A stretch of 64,000 nt of DNA, taken from assembly GCA_030704615.1 (NCBI GenBank), contig CM060734.1:12836001-12900000 (forward strand), written 5' to 3'. Positions within the stretch are counted from its first letter, which is position 1. Every line of letters begins with the position of its first letter. Below the pieces are notes generated by a model, which was not told the DNA's origin, made no database searches, and was given only the letters and a program-made list of their open reading frames with translations. The stretch is from Takakia lepidozioides. Lineage: Eukaryota; Streptophyta; Takakiopsida; Takakiales; Takakiaceae. The position numbers and the translations under genes are program-made. Below, one piece after another: positions 10,035-21,381 of the stretch.

Positions 10035-11075
10035 TTAACGTCTACCATTAGAATTCAGCTCGTCCTCACCAAAAGGCCCAATGGTATCATCCTGGTTGAA
10101 GACCTTTGCCCACCCGGGCATTGAAGTAACCCAATGACATTTGGCGAGGAACATATCAAAGTCCAGCTTTAAGTATTCAAAGGCTTTGTCTGCATCAGCA
10201 CTAAGGGCCCCCTCTGTGGGCATGTAAACAGAACCTACAGAGAGGTCCTTCGTATTCACGACGCCCTTCATTTTCAGTTCCAGCCAGATACTGTGCTTGT
10301 ACCGCAAACCCTTGTTGATAATTTCACAATTGTCACACAAGAAATCATGGACAAAGAAGCCAACCCCTTTTTGACCATGTTTCGCAGAGGCCGCCTTAAG
10401 AGCACACATCTTACCGAACCACCTATTATCAATGACATCTCCAACCAGTTTGTCTGAAGTTTCCCATGTCTCTTGCCTTGCACAGATATGAATACCATTT
10501 GCCTGAAGAACTTGTCCCACTTCAAATTGTTTCCTTTGGTTAGTCAGCCCCGAGAAGTTGAAAGTGCCCAGCCACAGGCCAGCCCTTTGCATATGGATTG
10601 TTTGCCGTCTAGTAGCTTATGGTTGCTCTTGGACGGCCAATCGTTCTACAAAGGGTTTTGCTCGTCTTGTGTAAATTTTAAGGATTGGCAAACCACTCAG
10701 AGTATCATATCCTTCAGTCACACAGCGCTCAGGTTCAGTACACTTAGGGTTAGCTAGTCTGTATGGCTGCTTGGTGTCAACCTCATCCAACGCATCGAAC
10801 CGGTTAGAAATTTTCAAGTTGAAGACCTTGTCCTTGGTTGTCTTCCTAGAGCGCCTCATTCAATCACCAATGTCTAAGACCACTCTCCAGCCAGTCAAGG
10901 GACGGACTTCTTTGAGGTTGATGTGATGTGAGAATCTATTTGTAGCATTTGTAGCATCTGAAACCTTAAAAATACCTCTGTTGTCAAGTCTCGAGATGGA
11001 GCCATAAGCCACATAATCCAAGCCTAAGTTGGAGCATGTAGTTTTAAAGCACACATCGTCCATCCTGGTATTCAC
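10035..11075 (-). pseudogene. LINE 5' region with endonuclease (EEP/APE-type) domain
   Basis: Read on the minus strand, three same-frame ORFs (11075-10860, 10859-10617, 10592-10035) are separated by single stops. The second contains NRFDALDEVD, a phrase typical of LINE proteins just before the endonuclease. The third starts LWLGTFNFSGL and has a CARQETWE helix, GVGFFVHDFL, LSVGSVYMPT and, near the end, GPFGEDELNSNGRR. This is the order of an apurinic-type endonuclease that nicks the target for LINE integration. The frame breaks after NGRR where the sequence meets the right arm of the inverted repeat, so reverse transcriptase is absent. The opposite orientation shows that this is a different insertion from the + strand LINE pieces. 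Confidence 0.6.
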
Positions 11076-12864
11076 CCCAAAAACTACACATGAAGCCCTA
11101 GATATGACATAAGTAATTCCCAGGAATCACCATGGGGAGTGTTGTTATCGATAAGGGATAATATTTGTTTGATTTCGCGGGCTATAAGTTTAATCACAAG
11201 GACCAACCCTAGCCCAAGCGCCGCGTATGCTAGACAGAGCACACCACTGTCCATTTTGGGTGGAGGGGCTATCCCAAAGGATGGGTAGTTGCAGCCTACT
11301 GTGGACCAAAATGAAACACACCATGAGTCCCTAAAAGTACATAAAGGGGGATGTGGCAAATCCTCAACCATTGGATTCGCTTCAATGTATGATCTCGACC
11401 GTCTATTATTGACTATTAAAGATTTTATTTTCAAATCGCGATAGTTTCCGACCACGATAGTTTTTTCCAAATTTGACCTTGATCCACCCTGGGGGTCTAC
11501 CCTTGGTCTATGTATTTAATGAGGTAGTGTTGATATTTCAAAGAATTCTACATGGAAAGGACTTTACAAAAATAGTTATTTTGAAGGCTCAAAATAGTAC
11601 ATAAAGTTTATTTTACTTAATATTTTTGAGTGGATGTTTTCATTCTAGATTCTTTATCCCTCAAAGCACATTTGGTCGAGTCCCTTTTTCTAATTTTCTA
11701 TGAATCATGCTTTAAAAAAAGTCCATAACGGCCTTTTATATGGACTATAACAAATCCTTATGGACTTGTTCAAGAGTCCATAATTTATAACCATTTGTTT
11801 TTTTGGTTATGAGACTTAGAATAGGGAAAATATATGTAATTGAGCCTTCATAGCCTAGTCCCTTTTTACTATCAGCATTGCCATTTAGGAGTATGATAAG
11901 TTACAACTAATCAAGGTCCCAAAAAAACAGTGTTGTGATAGCATTTTTGATCCACCGTAGGCTGCAACTGCCCGGATACGGGTCCGCATGTTACCATTCA
12001 GAGATCACACTCCAAGGAGCTGTAGGGAATGGCCTGCATAGGCCTATTCTAAAGAGGGAAAGGCCCCAAAATCTCCAACTAAATCCATTGCACTACCTTA
12101 TCTGAAGCAAAGCGCTTCAGGTCAAAACAAACAAAGACACGAGGTCACAAGGCGGGCATGTAGTCACATAGACATTTATCTACTCCCGTATCAAGTCCAC
12201 CCAATGGCCATAGGCTTCCTAGTGGACAGGGAGAGATAGGGCTTGTCTTGTCGAGACAAGAAAGGATTAGTCACTTAGGACTAGATCACACTGTTTTTCT
12301 AAGGAAAAACAAAGACAAAAACAGCCCTAAGAAAAAAGCACCATCACCCTTCTCCTAAACCACAAGCTTGCTCCTGATTTGTTTCACACTTCTGGGTGAT
12401 CGGGGTGGGTGGTGGGGTTTGTTAGAAACCCTTCAAAACCCCCCACCTTTCTTCATAGGGACAGACATCATACTGAACAATATTCGTATTCACTGTACTG
12501 TCACACTGGGATTTCCAGAAAGTTGATATTCGTGCTTTCTAGCATGTTAATGACCTCCAAGTCAGCCTTAACCTTTACTTAAGAAAACCAGTGCTTTAAG
12601 TATAGAGATAAAACCATCCGCAACGCATCAAGCATGTTCGTCGGGTATACCAACTGGGCAGATGTGGAATCTATGTTCGATCGATGTGAGCACATAATTT
12701 CGGGGTCGAACAGAAGCATAAACTGGGAATTGGAGATAGATGAGAAGTGAGACACCACAACAAGGATATGAGCTGGTGGGCTTGGAGGAAAGGATGCCCA
12801 TAGGTTTTGAATACAATCGACACAACCTCCCATTGGATGGGCAACCATTTACATTTTTGAATGT
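11076..12864. other. Non-coding or unrecognised stretch
   Basis: A minus-strand frame at 11470-11084 could be the LINE's upstream region but has no motif. 11480-12600 shows only short palindromes around TCCATAA/TTATGGA (about 11710-11790) and A-rich runs. No RNA gene or repeat family was recognised. Confidence 0.35.
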
Positions 12865-13194
12865 GTGCATTGGGGCAAGAACTTGATATGGGATGCAGAT
12901 AGAGAGATGCATGCCATACATGCCGGAAATCCGACATACGTTAAAGATCCCCAGTATTTCTGGGTCACATCTGACTGGGAGATAACGATACGTGTGGGAG
13001 GCATTCCCGATTGGTGGGAGAGAAAGCAGTTTTGCCGCAATTTGGGAGGGCATTGGAGTCAGAGAAGGTCTAGGTTTATCCGGCTCCCACAGGTTCTATG
13101 GGTGCCGGAGGAGAAAAATTTGTATAACCGAGAACCGATCGGGAGACATTTGTTGCTGTCCGAACTGGAAGATGCTATAATATGTCAACGCTGA
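12865..13194 (+). CDS. Unidentified ORF, possibly a retroelement or host fragment
   Basis: The 109-residue frame is rich in tryptophan and arginine (YFWVTSDWEITIRVGG, IPDWWERKQF) and looks like real protein. Open sequence in another frame lies upstream from about 12660, suggesting a longer, broken coding region. No family is recognised. It lies about 160 bases upstream of the gag relic's leader and may belong to the same or another insertion. Confidence 0.25.
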   Translation: MHWGKNLIWDADREMHAIHAGNPTYVKDPQYFWVTSDWEITIRVGGIPDWWERKQFCRNLGGHWSQRRSRFIRLPQVLWVPEEKNLYNREPIGRHLLLSELEDAIICQR

Positions 13195-13354
13195 ATGAAT
13201 GAGGCGTACGAGACGGCTTATCGTCGAAACGACACAATGATTAGGGCCAACCATCCTAATTTATTGTTGGCCCAAAAACTAGTATAGTTTTGGGTTCTTT
13301 GTATCATTGGACATACCAAAGTGACTAAGCAGTAAGTATCCATGTCCAAATAAA

Positions 13355-14751
13355 GATCCCACCCATGTCACTGTTAGGGCTAGGTATTGAGCCTTGTAGT
13401 ATCACGGGGAAGGTATACATGTTGTGAACAGGCATATTCACAGAGTTACCCAAGGGTTCTGAGGGAGTGCGGCTATAAGCACTAGCAGTGATAACAAGGC
13501 GAGGTGTTCGGTTCAGACCACCTTCACCTCCACCATCATCTGGTTCGAAGTCTGACACAGATTCCGTGTCTACACCAATAGGTGTGTCAGTTTCTTCACC
13601 ATTGTTGTGGGACGACATGGAGGAGATGTATGGAGCCACAAAAGGGCCACGCCGATATTCAGGGGCAGTTGGTACAATTGAGCTGGATGATTTTATTCAG
13701 GAGTTTGATAGTTGGTGCGACTTGCAGCAAATGCGCAATGCACAACTATTCACACCATTCATGGCGTGGAAAGGATTATTCCATCATTTGGAGAGGACCG
13801 TCTATGGACGATTACCACGAGTTTAGGCGGGGACATGAGGTGGAGATTGAGACATGGAGGTTGTATTGGTCACCCAACTACGTCTCCATTACCCGAGGCA
13901 CAGTGCGGCCAGCAGCTACTTCAGCCGTTTCTACAAGCACCAGTAGCACCAGTAGCACTAGTACTGCCAGTGGTTCCGGGGCTCCAATCACTCCTGTACC
14001 TGCACCAGTGGTGCCTGCATTCAACCCAGTTGTGGAGTTCTTCCAGGAGTTGAGGAGGAACTACCAGGGCGTGCGCATAGAGAAGCTGCGAAGTTTGTAA
14101 GACTTCCAGCGCAAGTCCAGTGAGAGCTTGCGAGAGGCCTACATTCGTATGAGGCGCTTGATAAGTGTGACCCAAGGGGTCACTGAAACTCAGGCAGTCC
14201 AATTCTGGTATGGAATTTTGGACAATGAGCTCAAGAGAAGGGTGTGGGATGTAACCCTGTTACAAGCGGCCCAACCCACCTTAACAGATGTGTTTCTGCT
14301 GGCTGAGCGGATTGAGCTCAACATGGTGGACGAGCGTGTAATGACCATTGGTTTTGGTAAGGATATGCCACAGGGTGTGTCTGGCAACCAACAAACGCAG
14401 CACACTGTATCGCAGCGTGGTCAGGGGGGCAAGGTTGCCCAACCCAAATTCCATGGAGCTTGCAGGGGACCTCAGGTACAAAGGCCAGTAGCTTTTTTTG
14501 CAGGCCAACAACAACCAGGAATGGTATGTTGGACATGTGGAGGATCCCATGTCAAGAAGGATTGCCCAGAGAGCGGCAAAGGGCTGACACAAGCACAGCC
14601 TGCACAGTTGCAGTGTGGGCATTGTGGCAAGTATGGGCATGGAGAGGCCCAGTGTTATGACTTGCACCTTGAGTTGCGGCGAGGCCAGTTCCAAGGAAAC
14701 AATGGTGGCCGAGGACGAGGTGAAGCACCTCAGAGAGGACGAGGTGGTTAG
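13355..14751 (+). pseudogene. Ty3/gypsy gag relic of the methyltransferase-element family
   Basis: Leader (from about 13355) and gag match the 39495-40930 segment of the 12.3-kb element at both DNA and protein level. The gag starts near 13488 (MITRRGVRFRPP) and continues with LLWDDMEEMYGATKGP, a coiled capsid-like region and two CCHC knuckles: CWTCGGSHVKKDC and CGHCGKYGHGEAQC. It ends in a glycine/arginine-rich tail. A frameshift near 13795 and a stop at about 14098 break it. After 14751 the similarity ends, so no protease, methyltransferase, RT or integrase follows. Gag would coat element RNA in virus-like particles. Confidence 0.8.
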
Positions 14752-15249
14752 GCACGAGGTGCAGGACGAGGGCAAGCACAACATGACCAAAGTATGAGAT
14801 CAATCAAAATTATTTTGTGCTTCAGCCTTCGAGAACTTTGTATGTTCGTCATACGTAGATAGATCATAGAATTTGTGAAATGATTAAATACGCAGGGACC
14901 AGACGAAATTTGTTTGGAAGGCGACCGTTCGTAACTCGTTATAACTTAACATCAATTTTCCTTGTTCTCCAGCTTTTGGAGTTCATTGCAGATACCCACA
15001 TACACGTCATGACAAAATATGACACAATTGTAAATTTGTACATGGCGAACCACTTGTTCCCTATCACACGAGTGAAAATGTGAAGAAAACGCTGCTCATG
15101 CAATTGAAATTGGCAGGTATGCATTGTGTATTAACAAAATTGATGCATATACAAAATTGGCGGAGTGCTATCACTGTGTTTTCCAACAAAATTCAAGGTA
15201 CAACAAGAATGCACATTGTGTATGTATTACGTTGTCAGTCATTAAAAGC
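14752..15249. other. No gene recognised
   Basis: Past the end of the gag relic the sequence is AT-richer, with one short frame (14880-15083) lacking any family resemblance. Confidence 0.35.
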
Positions 15250-15555
15250 CTAGTCGTCACCGTCCGAGGACAAGGGATGTGATGTTGTGGCCTGATTTGC
15301 ACTGCCAATACGGAGAGCTTGCGACCGTGATCTTGTGGTCAATGAGTGGCCCAATGGTATGTGATCAATTTTGGCCTTTATCCGCCTACTTCGCGACGAA
15401 AGTTGACTTTCTTCTTCATTCTCACGACGTGGCGGAGGTGGATTGACAGCAAGTGCTTGGGCTGCATACAAATCGGCAACGAGGCCATCCACATTCGACA
15501 ATAGAGCCCCCGAAACACGATGAACTGCCTTGATGGTAGTTTTGAAACTTTCCAA
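15250..15555 (-). pseudogene. C-terminal fragment of an unidentified protein
   Basis: The minus-strand 101-residue frame has an N-terminal helix (FKTTIKAVHRVSGALLSNVDGLVADLYAAQ, described here as residues 4-33), a proline stretch and a basic, serine-rich tail ending in SSDGDD. Composition is protein-like but no domain is recognised. It follows the shared module at 15590-16260 in the same orientation, so the two may be one relic. Confidence 0.25.
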
Positions 15556-15589
15556 CTACCTCTCGCGGATGGTCGGCTGGTCATCAACC

Positions 15590-16260
15590 CAGCCTCACCA
15601 TAGAAGAAAACCCGGTGGTCTTGCTGGACATCACTCCAGCCTCACCACCGACAACATACTCTAGGATTGACCGGTGATCAAATCCGGCCTAATCCCTATG
15701 AAATCAAGCGCCCACACAGAACTAGGACGGCGCACAGTCAAACATGCAGATGTGGGGGGGATCCAAACACAAGAAATCAAGAACAGACAAAAACTCTCAC
15801 AGTGTTGCTCCTGTAAAACACCCCAGCCCAAAAACCCGGACTGACTCTTGCCTCCACCTATGGAAAGGTTTTTGCCTACTGAGAGGGTGGAAAGCTATTG
15901 GGAAGAGAGACTAAAGCAATTCCTAACCTCGACATGCCCTCATCCCGACACTCTCCATTCCGTCTCTAGCCATACACTAATGTCAAAAGAGTGACAAGTG
16001 TGTTACAAACAGAAAGCTCAGTGATCATCCTCAGTTGAAACAACTTCAGATTCAATAGCCCTCAAATAGATGTGGGGACGATCTAATTTACATTAAAAAA
16101 ATCTTAAAGATTTTTGGTCAGGTTTAAAAAACTAAAACCAGTGCAGGTAGGTAGATTTCCCCTTTCTGCAGCTATCCCCCTAAAAACTGAGTCAAACGGA
16201 GTCCATTTGACAAAGATATGACCAACTAGGCTCGGAATAGCCTAAATTAGATAAACAAAA
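15590..16260 (-). repeat. Relic of the leader module also present at 38040-39430
   Basis: On the minus strand this segment matches two blocks of the 12.3-kb element's leader. One is 38040-38150, with CAGTTTTTGAGGGGATAGCTG-like sequence. The other is 39100-39430, with the blocks GGATTGACCGGTGATCAAAT and AATCCCTATGAAA. The roughly 0.9 kb between those blocks, including the ORF at 38279-39028, is absent here. Confidence 0.75.
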
Positions 16261-16299
16261 TACAAATATGTTTGTTTTTTAAAAATTTGCCTTTGTTTT

Positions 16300-18028
16300 T
16301 GTCAAATGCGTGCCCTGTCTATCCCCGCGTACAGTCACCGACGGTTCCCAGGTGCCCATCGATTAATGCACCAACCAAATTGAATTCACCAACGCAATGG
16401 TGTAGGCTGATGCAATACACCTGCTGTCAGCCGCCTCTGCGAATGGATTGAAGGAGCCAGACATGTGAATATCAAGGTCTGACCTGAATCTGAACTGAGA
16501 CCACTGCTCGGGTAATGTCTTGAATCTCTGCTATTAGAGCAGACCAAAAAGTGTATCTTGTCCTGAATCCCGTGAAGATTAAGTGTAGCTACCCATAGGC
16601 ACTTAAACGGCCGTAACAGGTCACCTCGCGATGGAGCAACAGCACACTAGCAACACAGCAAATTCTTTATAAACAGGTTCATTTACACCTTGTAGACATC
16701 GCCACATGAGCTTTAACATCTGCAGCCGGCCATCAGCCTTCCTCCGGCTCATTTGAAAGTAAAATGCCCGACAGCTCCACAGCTCAACCTGAAAACCCAT
16801 TGGAATCTAGATCGCCATTGTACTAATTGCAATCTGTTTGCCTCTGCTTCATATCCAACGATCCATCCATGGCGCTTCTACAGCAGTCGGCCACTAGTTT
16901 CATGCATGGACAGGTCCACCATGGAATTGAAATTTCATTCCACACGGCCTCAAAGGCCTCAACATTCGGCGGATTCAAAGATCACGGTTGTCATATGTAA
17001 GCCTGATCATTGTCATTTCGTCTTAACCCAAACGTTCGGTATCATGCAACCCAGCAATACGAGAACTTGTCGTCATATTGTACTTAGCTGTAAATCGTGG
17101 CCTGGTTTAAAAGAGCAGCCCTACCGGCTATGCCTCAGTTCAACAGGACCATGCACCTGTGATAATAACTTAGCCCTGAGTTTGCTGCTAGTACTGCTGC
17201 CAGTTTCTCCTGTGGACAAATCTTCACCACCAGATCTTGGGAGTAGCCAAGATAGTCATACAAGCTCATCAAAAATTCTGCTGTTGTACTTCGGTTGCTT
17301 GACGGCCTGCAACCGCTTCTCTGGCACGTTCACGTTGAATCCTAGGCTGCCCCAAGCCCAAAAAATATTTTGCTACAAATTCGGATGAACACTGCCAGTG
17401 GAAAAGGTGGTCATAACCACATCTGGCCTCAATACGAGGGATCTGGCCCTTAGCACTCAGCCCCTGTGCAGAGGTGGGAAATTTGAACGTAGGCCTCGGT
17501 GCTCGAACCCCCAACAGGGCACTGTACACCCAGTGCGGCAGGCTGCAGCCCATCGACTTGCTGGTTTGGCTACTTAATGCCGTAAGCTCCCAACAGGGAC
17601 ATGATCATCATGGAATCGGCCACTAGCGTCCATGAGACCCTAACATCTGGCCGAGCCTTCAAGTAGATACCTGAACTGGCAGTCTTCAAGCATTGCTAAG
17701 ATACCACATTCATCACTACCATGACCAGCAACAGCCGCCTTTTGCCCTCCTGCGTTCACTATCCGCTTCAATCGCTGCCAGCATACAAACAAACCAAGTC
17801 TTTTTGGCGGAAGATGGCCACATTCAAAACTCGTCTTCAACCGTCTCGACACATGAACATCAACGTCGACCTGTTCAGCGACCAACGGTACTGACTCCAC
17901 CAGCTTTTCCACGGCCCACTTTCAACAAGTCGTTTTGTTCTCTCACCAGCTTTGCCAAGCAACAACGTGCCTTTGACCTTGTGTCTACACACATTGTTGA
18001 AATCGAAGATCCAGTCCGTCATTGACAT
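16300..18028 (-). pseudogene. Decayed minus-strand coding region, unidentified
   Basis: Several minus-strand frames have protein-like composition: 18028-17837, 17912-17640, 17553-17269, and an open run near 16600-16330. Adjacent frames overlap as though joined by one-base shifts; for example the QYRWSLN and VPLVAEQVDVDVHVSRRLK readings cover the same bases. No catalytic motif is recognised. A retroelement or host exon remnant is possible. Confidence 0.2.
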
Positions 18029-18068
18029 CTAGACCATGCTGGTCGAATAGTCATAGTCAGCAAATAGG

Positions 18069-18422
18069 TGGCAGTCCACCGAGCAGTCACAATCACATAT
18101 GCCAGTCAGTCACATTTTGAATCTCTAGCTAGTTGGATCTCCCGCACTTAGTAGCACCTGAATTGTTTTTGGGTGGCAGCACTTAGTAGCACCTGAATTG
18201 TTTTTGGGTGGCAGACGATACTCAGTTAGTTTTTATGTATGTTCATAGCGTGGTGTAGTAAAAACTTACAGATGCGTGAGCATCATTGATTCCATGGATT
18301 GCCTTGTAGATTGATAAGCCGCGTACTTCTTAGTGTTTCAATAGTATTGGATAGCTTCTTCATAACTTACTGGCTACTCTATAATCAGCTATGAGCAAGT
18401 AGTGAAATCAGTATTTTTAATA
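18069..18422 (+). repeat. Copia 5' LTR
   Basis: It starts TGGCAGTCCACCG and matches 21248-21381 plus 28266-28455. It contains a 35-bp tandem duplication (about 18148-18217) that the 3' LTR lacks. Confidence 0.8.
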
Positions 18423-18436
18423 GGTTATGGGCCCAC
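18423..18436 (+). promoter_or_regulatory. Primer binding site, half-tRNA initiator Met type
   Basis: GGTTATGGGCCCAC is the reverse complement of the anticodon-arm segment GUGGGCCCAUAACC of plant initiator tRNA-Met as I remember it. Priming from a cleaved tRNA half is the mechanism known for copia-type elements such as Drosophila copia. Confidence 0.75.
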
Positions 18437-18494
18437 AATCGCTTAATGCTGTGTGAGAGGTTTTCTTTATGTAGAAGTAAGGGTGATAGAAGAA

Positions 18495-19236
18495 ATGGCG
18501 TCAGTGAAGACAGATTCTAAGAACGTGACGAATATTGAGAAGTTCACGGGAGATAACTTCCAACTATGGAAGTTCCAGATGCAAGTGTTATCCCGAGCGA
18601 AGAAGCTTTTACGTGTTGTTGAGGGAATAGAATTGAGAGAAGAAGCTTTGGATCAGGATGAGTGGGATGACAAGGATAACTGTGCTTCTTTGTGAGCAGT
18701 GCGCAAGCGAAAATATCCATATGCTACAGCAGAATTTTTTTGAATACAAGATGAGTGATGGTGATGATGTACCTAAACACATTAGCACCATAGAGTCCAT
18801 GGCCTGCCAACTTAACAATCTTGGGGAGGCCACAACAGATCGAGCAGTAATCACCGAGATTATTTGCAGTTTACCTCCTTCATACCGACACGTGATCTCG
18901 GCGTGGGATAGTGTTCCGAAGGATGAACAGACAATCAAAAAACTTACCGTAAGACTGCTAAAAGAAGAAACCCTGAGCAAAGAACGAGGAGCATTTGATG
19001 AAGCCAGAGATAAGGCCTTTTTTGTTGGTCGGCCAGGTAATGTGAACAGCAGCGGAAGCGGTGATGGTAAGCCAAGATTGACGTATGCTGAACATCAGGA
19101 AAAGAGAAGGAGAATCGAGGAATTGAAGAAACGAACTCATTGCAATGGTTGCGGAAGAAGAGGACACTGGGATTCTGAGTCTTGTTGGAGACATGTAGGA
19201 GAGAGAAGTGATTACAAAGGCTTTATATGTCCCTAA
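18495..19236 (+). pseudogene. Copia gag with zinc knuckle, frameshifted
   Basis: ATG 18495 opens MASVKTDSKN, then FTGDNFQLWKFQMQVLSRA, the usual start of a copia gag (UBN2-type). A frameshift near 18690 moves the reading to the 18703-19236 frame, with an internal ISTIESMACQLNNLGEA region and an ICSLPPSYRHVISAWD segment. The knuckle NGCGRRGHWDSESCW (spacing CX2CX4HX5C) lies near 19140-19185. Gag binds and packages element RNA. The protein ends soon after the knuckle, where protease would normally begin. Confidence 0.75.
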
Positions 19237-19429
19237 GTTGAAAAAGAATCTATTCTTAATCGGACAGGTAGCAGACAAGGGAATTGTCACTACCTATAAC
19301 AAAGAGAGTTGCAAATTAATTTGCAATGAGGGACGAGGAAGAATTGTGATGGTAGGTTTGCATGACGGGAAACTGTATAAGCTGCAGTTGAAGGTCATTT
19401 ACCTAAGAGTATCGACAAGGGATTGTTAA
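19208..19429 (+). pseudogene. Copia pre-integrase fragment
   Basis: The frame reads ALYVPKLKKNLFLIGQVADKG, which matches the gag-pre-integrase region that precedes the integrase zinc finger in copia elements. The expected HHCC finger and the D,D,E catalytic core do not follow. The next 250 bases (19430-19687) carry only scrambled remains, so integrase has been deleted. Confidence 0.65.
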
Positions 19430-19687
19430 GTGGCAAAAATGAGAGCATCGCTTTCTTGAGTGAGTCAAACCCTTCAGCTTGAAGTGGTCCTTGATGGATG
19501 TGTGGAGAAACCATATGGGCAAATGACACGATACGAAACTTGATCACGGCAAGCACCAACGAGGTATGGTGACTGGGCTTATTTTGCCGAGATGCAGTCT
19601 TTTGGTGGAGTAGCGAGTTCATTGGAAGAGCCCCATGATTATTGGACTGCAATCAACTCAGAATAGAGAGTTGAATGGCAGCAGGCG

Positions 19688-21223
19688 ATGGACGAGGAAT
19701 TCAACTCTCTCACTCAAAACGAGACATGGTTGCTTACAGAACTACCTCGTGATCGCAAAGCGATGCAATGTAAATGGGTTTTCACACTAAAAACAAAATC
19801 AGATGGAACAGTTGAGAGATACAAGGCACGATTAGTTGCCAAGGGATTCTCACAGCAGTATGGTATTGACTATGCAGAAACATTTTCTCATGTCGCCAAG
19901 TATGACTCCATTCGCACCATTCTTGCCATTGCAGCATCTGAGGATATGAATATCATGCAATTTGATATTAAAACCGCGTTTCTCTATGGAGAACTCGAAG
20001 AAGAGATCTACATGATCCAGCCGCCGTGCTTCATAGCACCAGGCACACAGCACCTGGTATGCAGTTTGAAAAAATGTCTGTATGGACTGAAACAGACTTC
20101 ACGAGTTTGGAATGCGAAGTTTGACAATTTTTTGCTTAGGTACAATTTGGTACCAAGTGCGGCAGATCCTTGCATTTACTACAGTAAGGAGAAGCCCAAA
20201 ATCATCACATCTCTTTTCGTGGATGATGGACTGGCCTGTTGCGTTGAGTCAGCAAGGCTTGACAACATGTTTGAATACATGGGCAATGAATTTGAAACCA
20301 AAGTGGGAGAGGCAGACTGTTATGTTGGTTTGCGAATTAAAAGAGATCGGCAACTCAGGAATATTTCAATCGATCAGCAAGTCTACATTGAGAAGATGAT
20401 CACGAAGTATGGTTTCGAAAATGCAATGGCAGTGACTACTCCTGCTGACCCTAATACTCAAATGAGTTTCTACTCTCTTTCGGGTGACTCAGCGAAAGAA
20501 GAAAAGGAAAACATCATGGATTACCAATTTCCATATCAGGAAATGGTTGGAAGCTTGATATTTGCAAGCATCGGGAGTCGTCCTGACATCTCATATGCAG
20601 TGAGTACAATGGCGAAATACGCATCAAGACACAGACCTGTGCACTGCAACGCTGTGAAACGGATCATGAAATACTTGAAGGGAACATCTCATTTTGTTCT
20701 GACCTACAATGGGAAGCAAGACACAAATTTGCTCACAGGATTTTGCGACGCAGATTATGCTGGTGACATAGATGATAGAAAATCCAGATCCGGATATGGC
20801 ATTATGTTGAACCAAGGAGCAATTGTTTGGAGCAGTCGGAAACAAGCGTGTACTGCTGGATCGACAACTGAATCGGAGTATGTTGTGGCTCACATGGCTA
20901 CGAGGGAGATTATTTGGTTACGGAGACTCATGGACTCCATTGGACATTCACATAAGACACCCATCCCACTTCACAGTGATAACCAGAGTTGCATTAGACT
21001 GGTTCACAATCCAGAGTACCATCGTCGAACAAAGCACATAGACGTTCAGTACCATGTCATTCGCGAGAACCAGGCGAAGGGAGAAATTGACATTCAGTAT
21101 GTTCACACGAACGATCAGATTGCCGATATTTTTACGAAGGCTCTTGGTCCAGACAAGTTCCTTTGTTTTCGCTCCATGCTTGGGTTGCATTCCCCAGCAA
21201 GCAATCTCTGTGCAAGCGAATAG
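19688..21223 (+). CDS. Copia reverse transcriptase and RNase H, intact frame
   Basis: The 511-residue open frame opens MDEEFNSLTQNETW and contains CKWVFTLKTKSDGTVERYKA and ARLVAKGFSQQYGIDYAETF. The first catalytic Asp is in MQFDIKTAFLYGELEEEIYM, YGLKQTSRVWN follows, and the active-site box is LFVDDGL (FVDD variant). The RNase H part has FCDADYAGD, KSRSGYGIML, STTESEYVVA and LHSDNQSCI, and it ends with the ADIFTKAL tail. It would copy element RNA into DNA. The open frame contrasts with the broken gag and missing integrase. Without integrase the element is non-autonomous, though this module could still be translated from another start. Stop TAG at 21221. Confidence 0.9.
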   Translation: MDEEFNSLTQNETWLLTELPRDRKAMQCKWVFTLKTKSDGTVERYKARLVAKGFSQQYGIDYAETFSHVAKYDSIRTILAIAASEDMNIMQFDIKTAFLYGELEEEIYMIQPPCFIAPGTQHLVCSLKKCLYGLKQTSRVWNAKFDNFLLRYNLVPSAADPCIYYSKEKPKIITSLFVDDGLACCVESARLDNMFEYMGNEFETKVGEADCYVGLRIKRDRQLRNISIDQQVYIEKMITKYGFENAMAVTTPADPNTQMSFYSLSGDSAKEEKENIMDYQFPYQEMVGSLIFASIGSRPDISYAVSTMAKYASRHRPVHCNAVKRIMKYLKGTSHFVLTYNGKQDTNLLTGFCDADYAGDIDDRKSRSGYGIMLNQGAIVWSSRKQACTAGSTTESEYVVAHMATREIIWLRRLMDSIGHSHKTPIPLHSDNQSCIRLVHNPEYHRRTKHIDVQYHVIRENQAKGEIDIQYVHTNDQIADIFTKALGPDKFLCFRSMLGLHSPASNLCASE

Positions 21224-21247
21224 TCATAGTCATAGTCATAGTATAGG

Positions 21248-21381
21248 TGGCAGTCCACCGAGCAGTCACAATCATAGATGCCAGTCAGTCACATTTTGAA
21301 TCTCTAGCTAGTTGGATCTCCCGCACTTAGTAGCACCTGTATTTTTTCTGGGTGGCAGACGATACTCAGTTAGTTCTTATG
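21248..21381 (+). repeat. Copia 3' LTR, first part (before the chromovirus)
   Basis: Matches 18069-18235 minus the 35-bp duplication. The last five bases, TTATG (21377-21381), are the target duplicated by the inserted family-B element. Confidence 0.85.
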
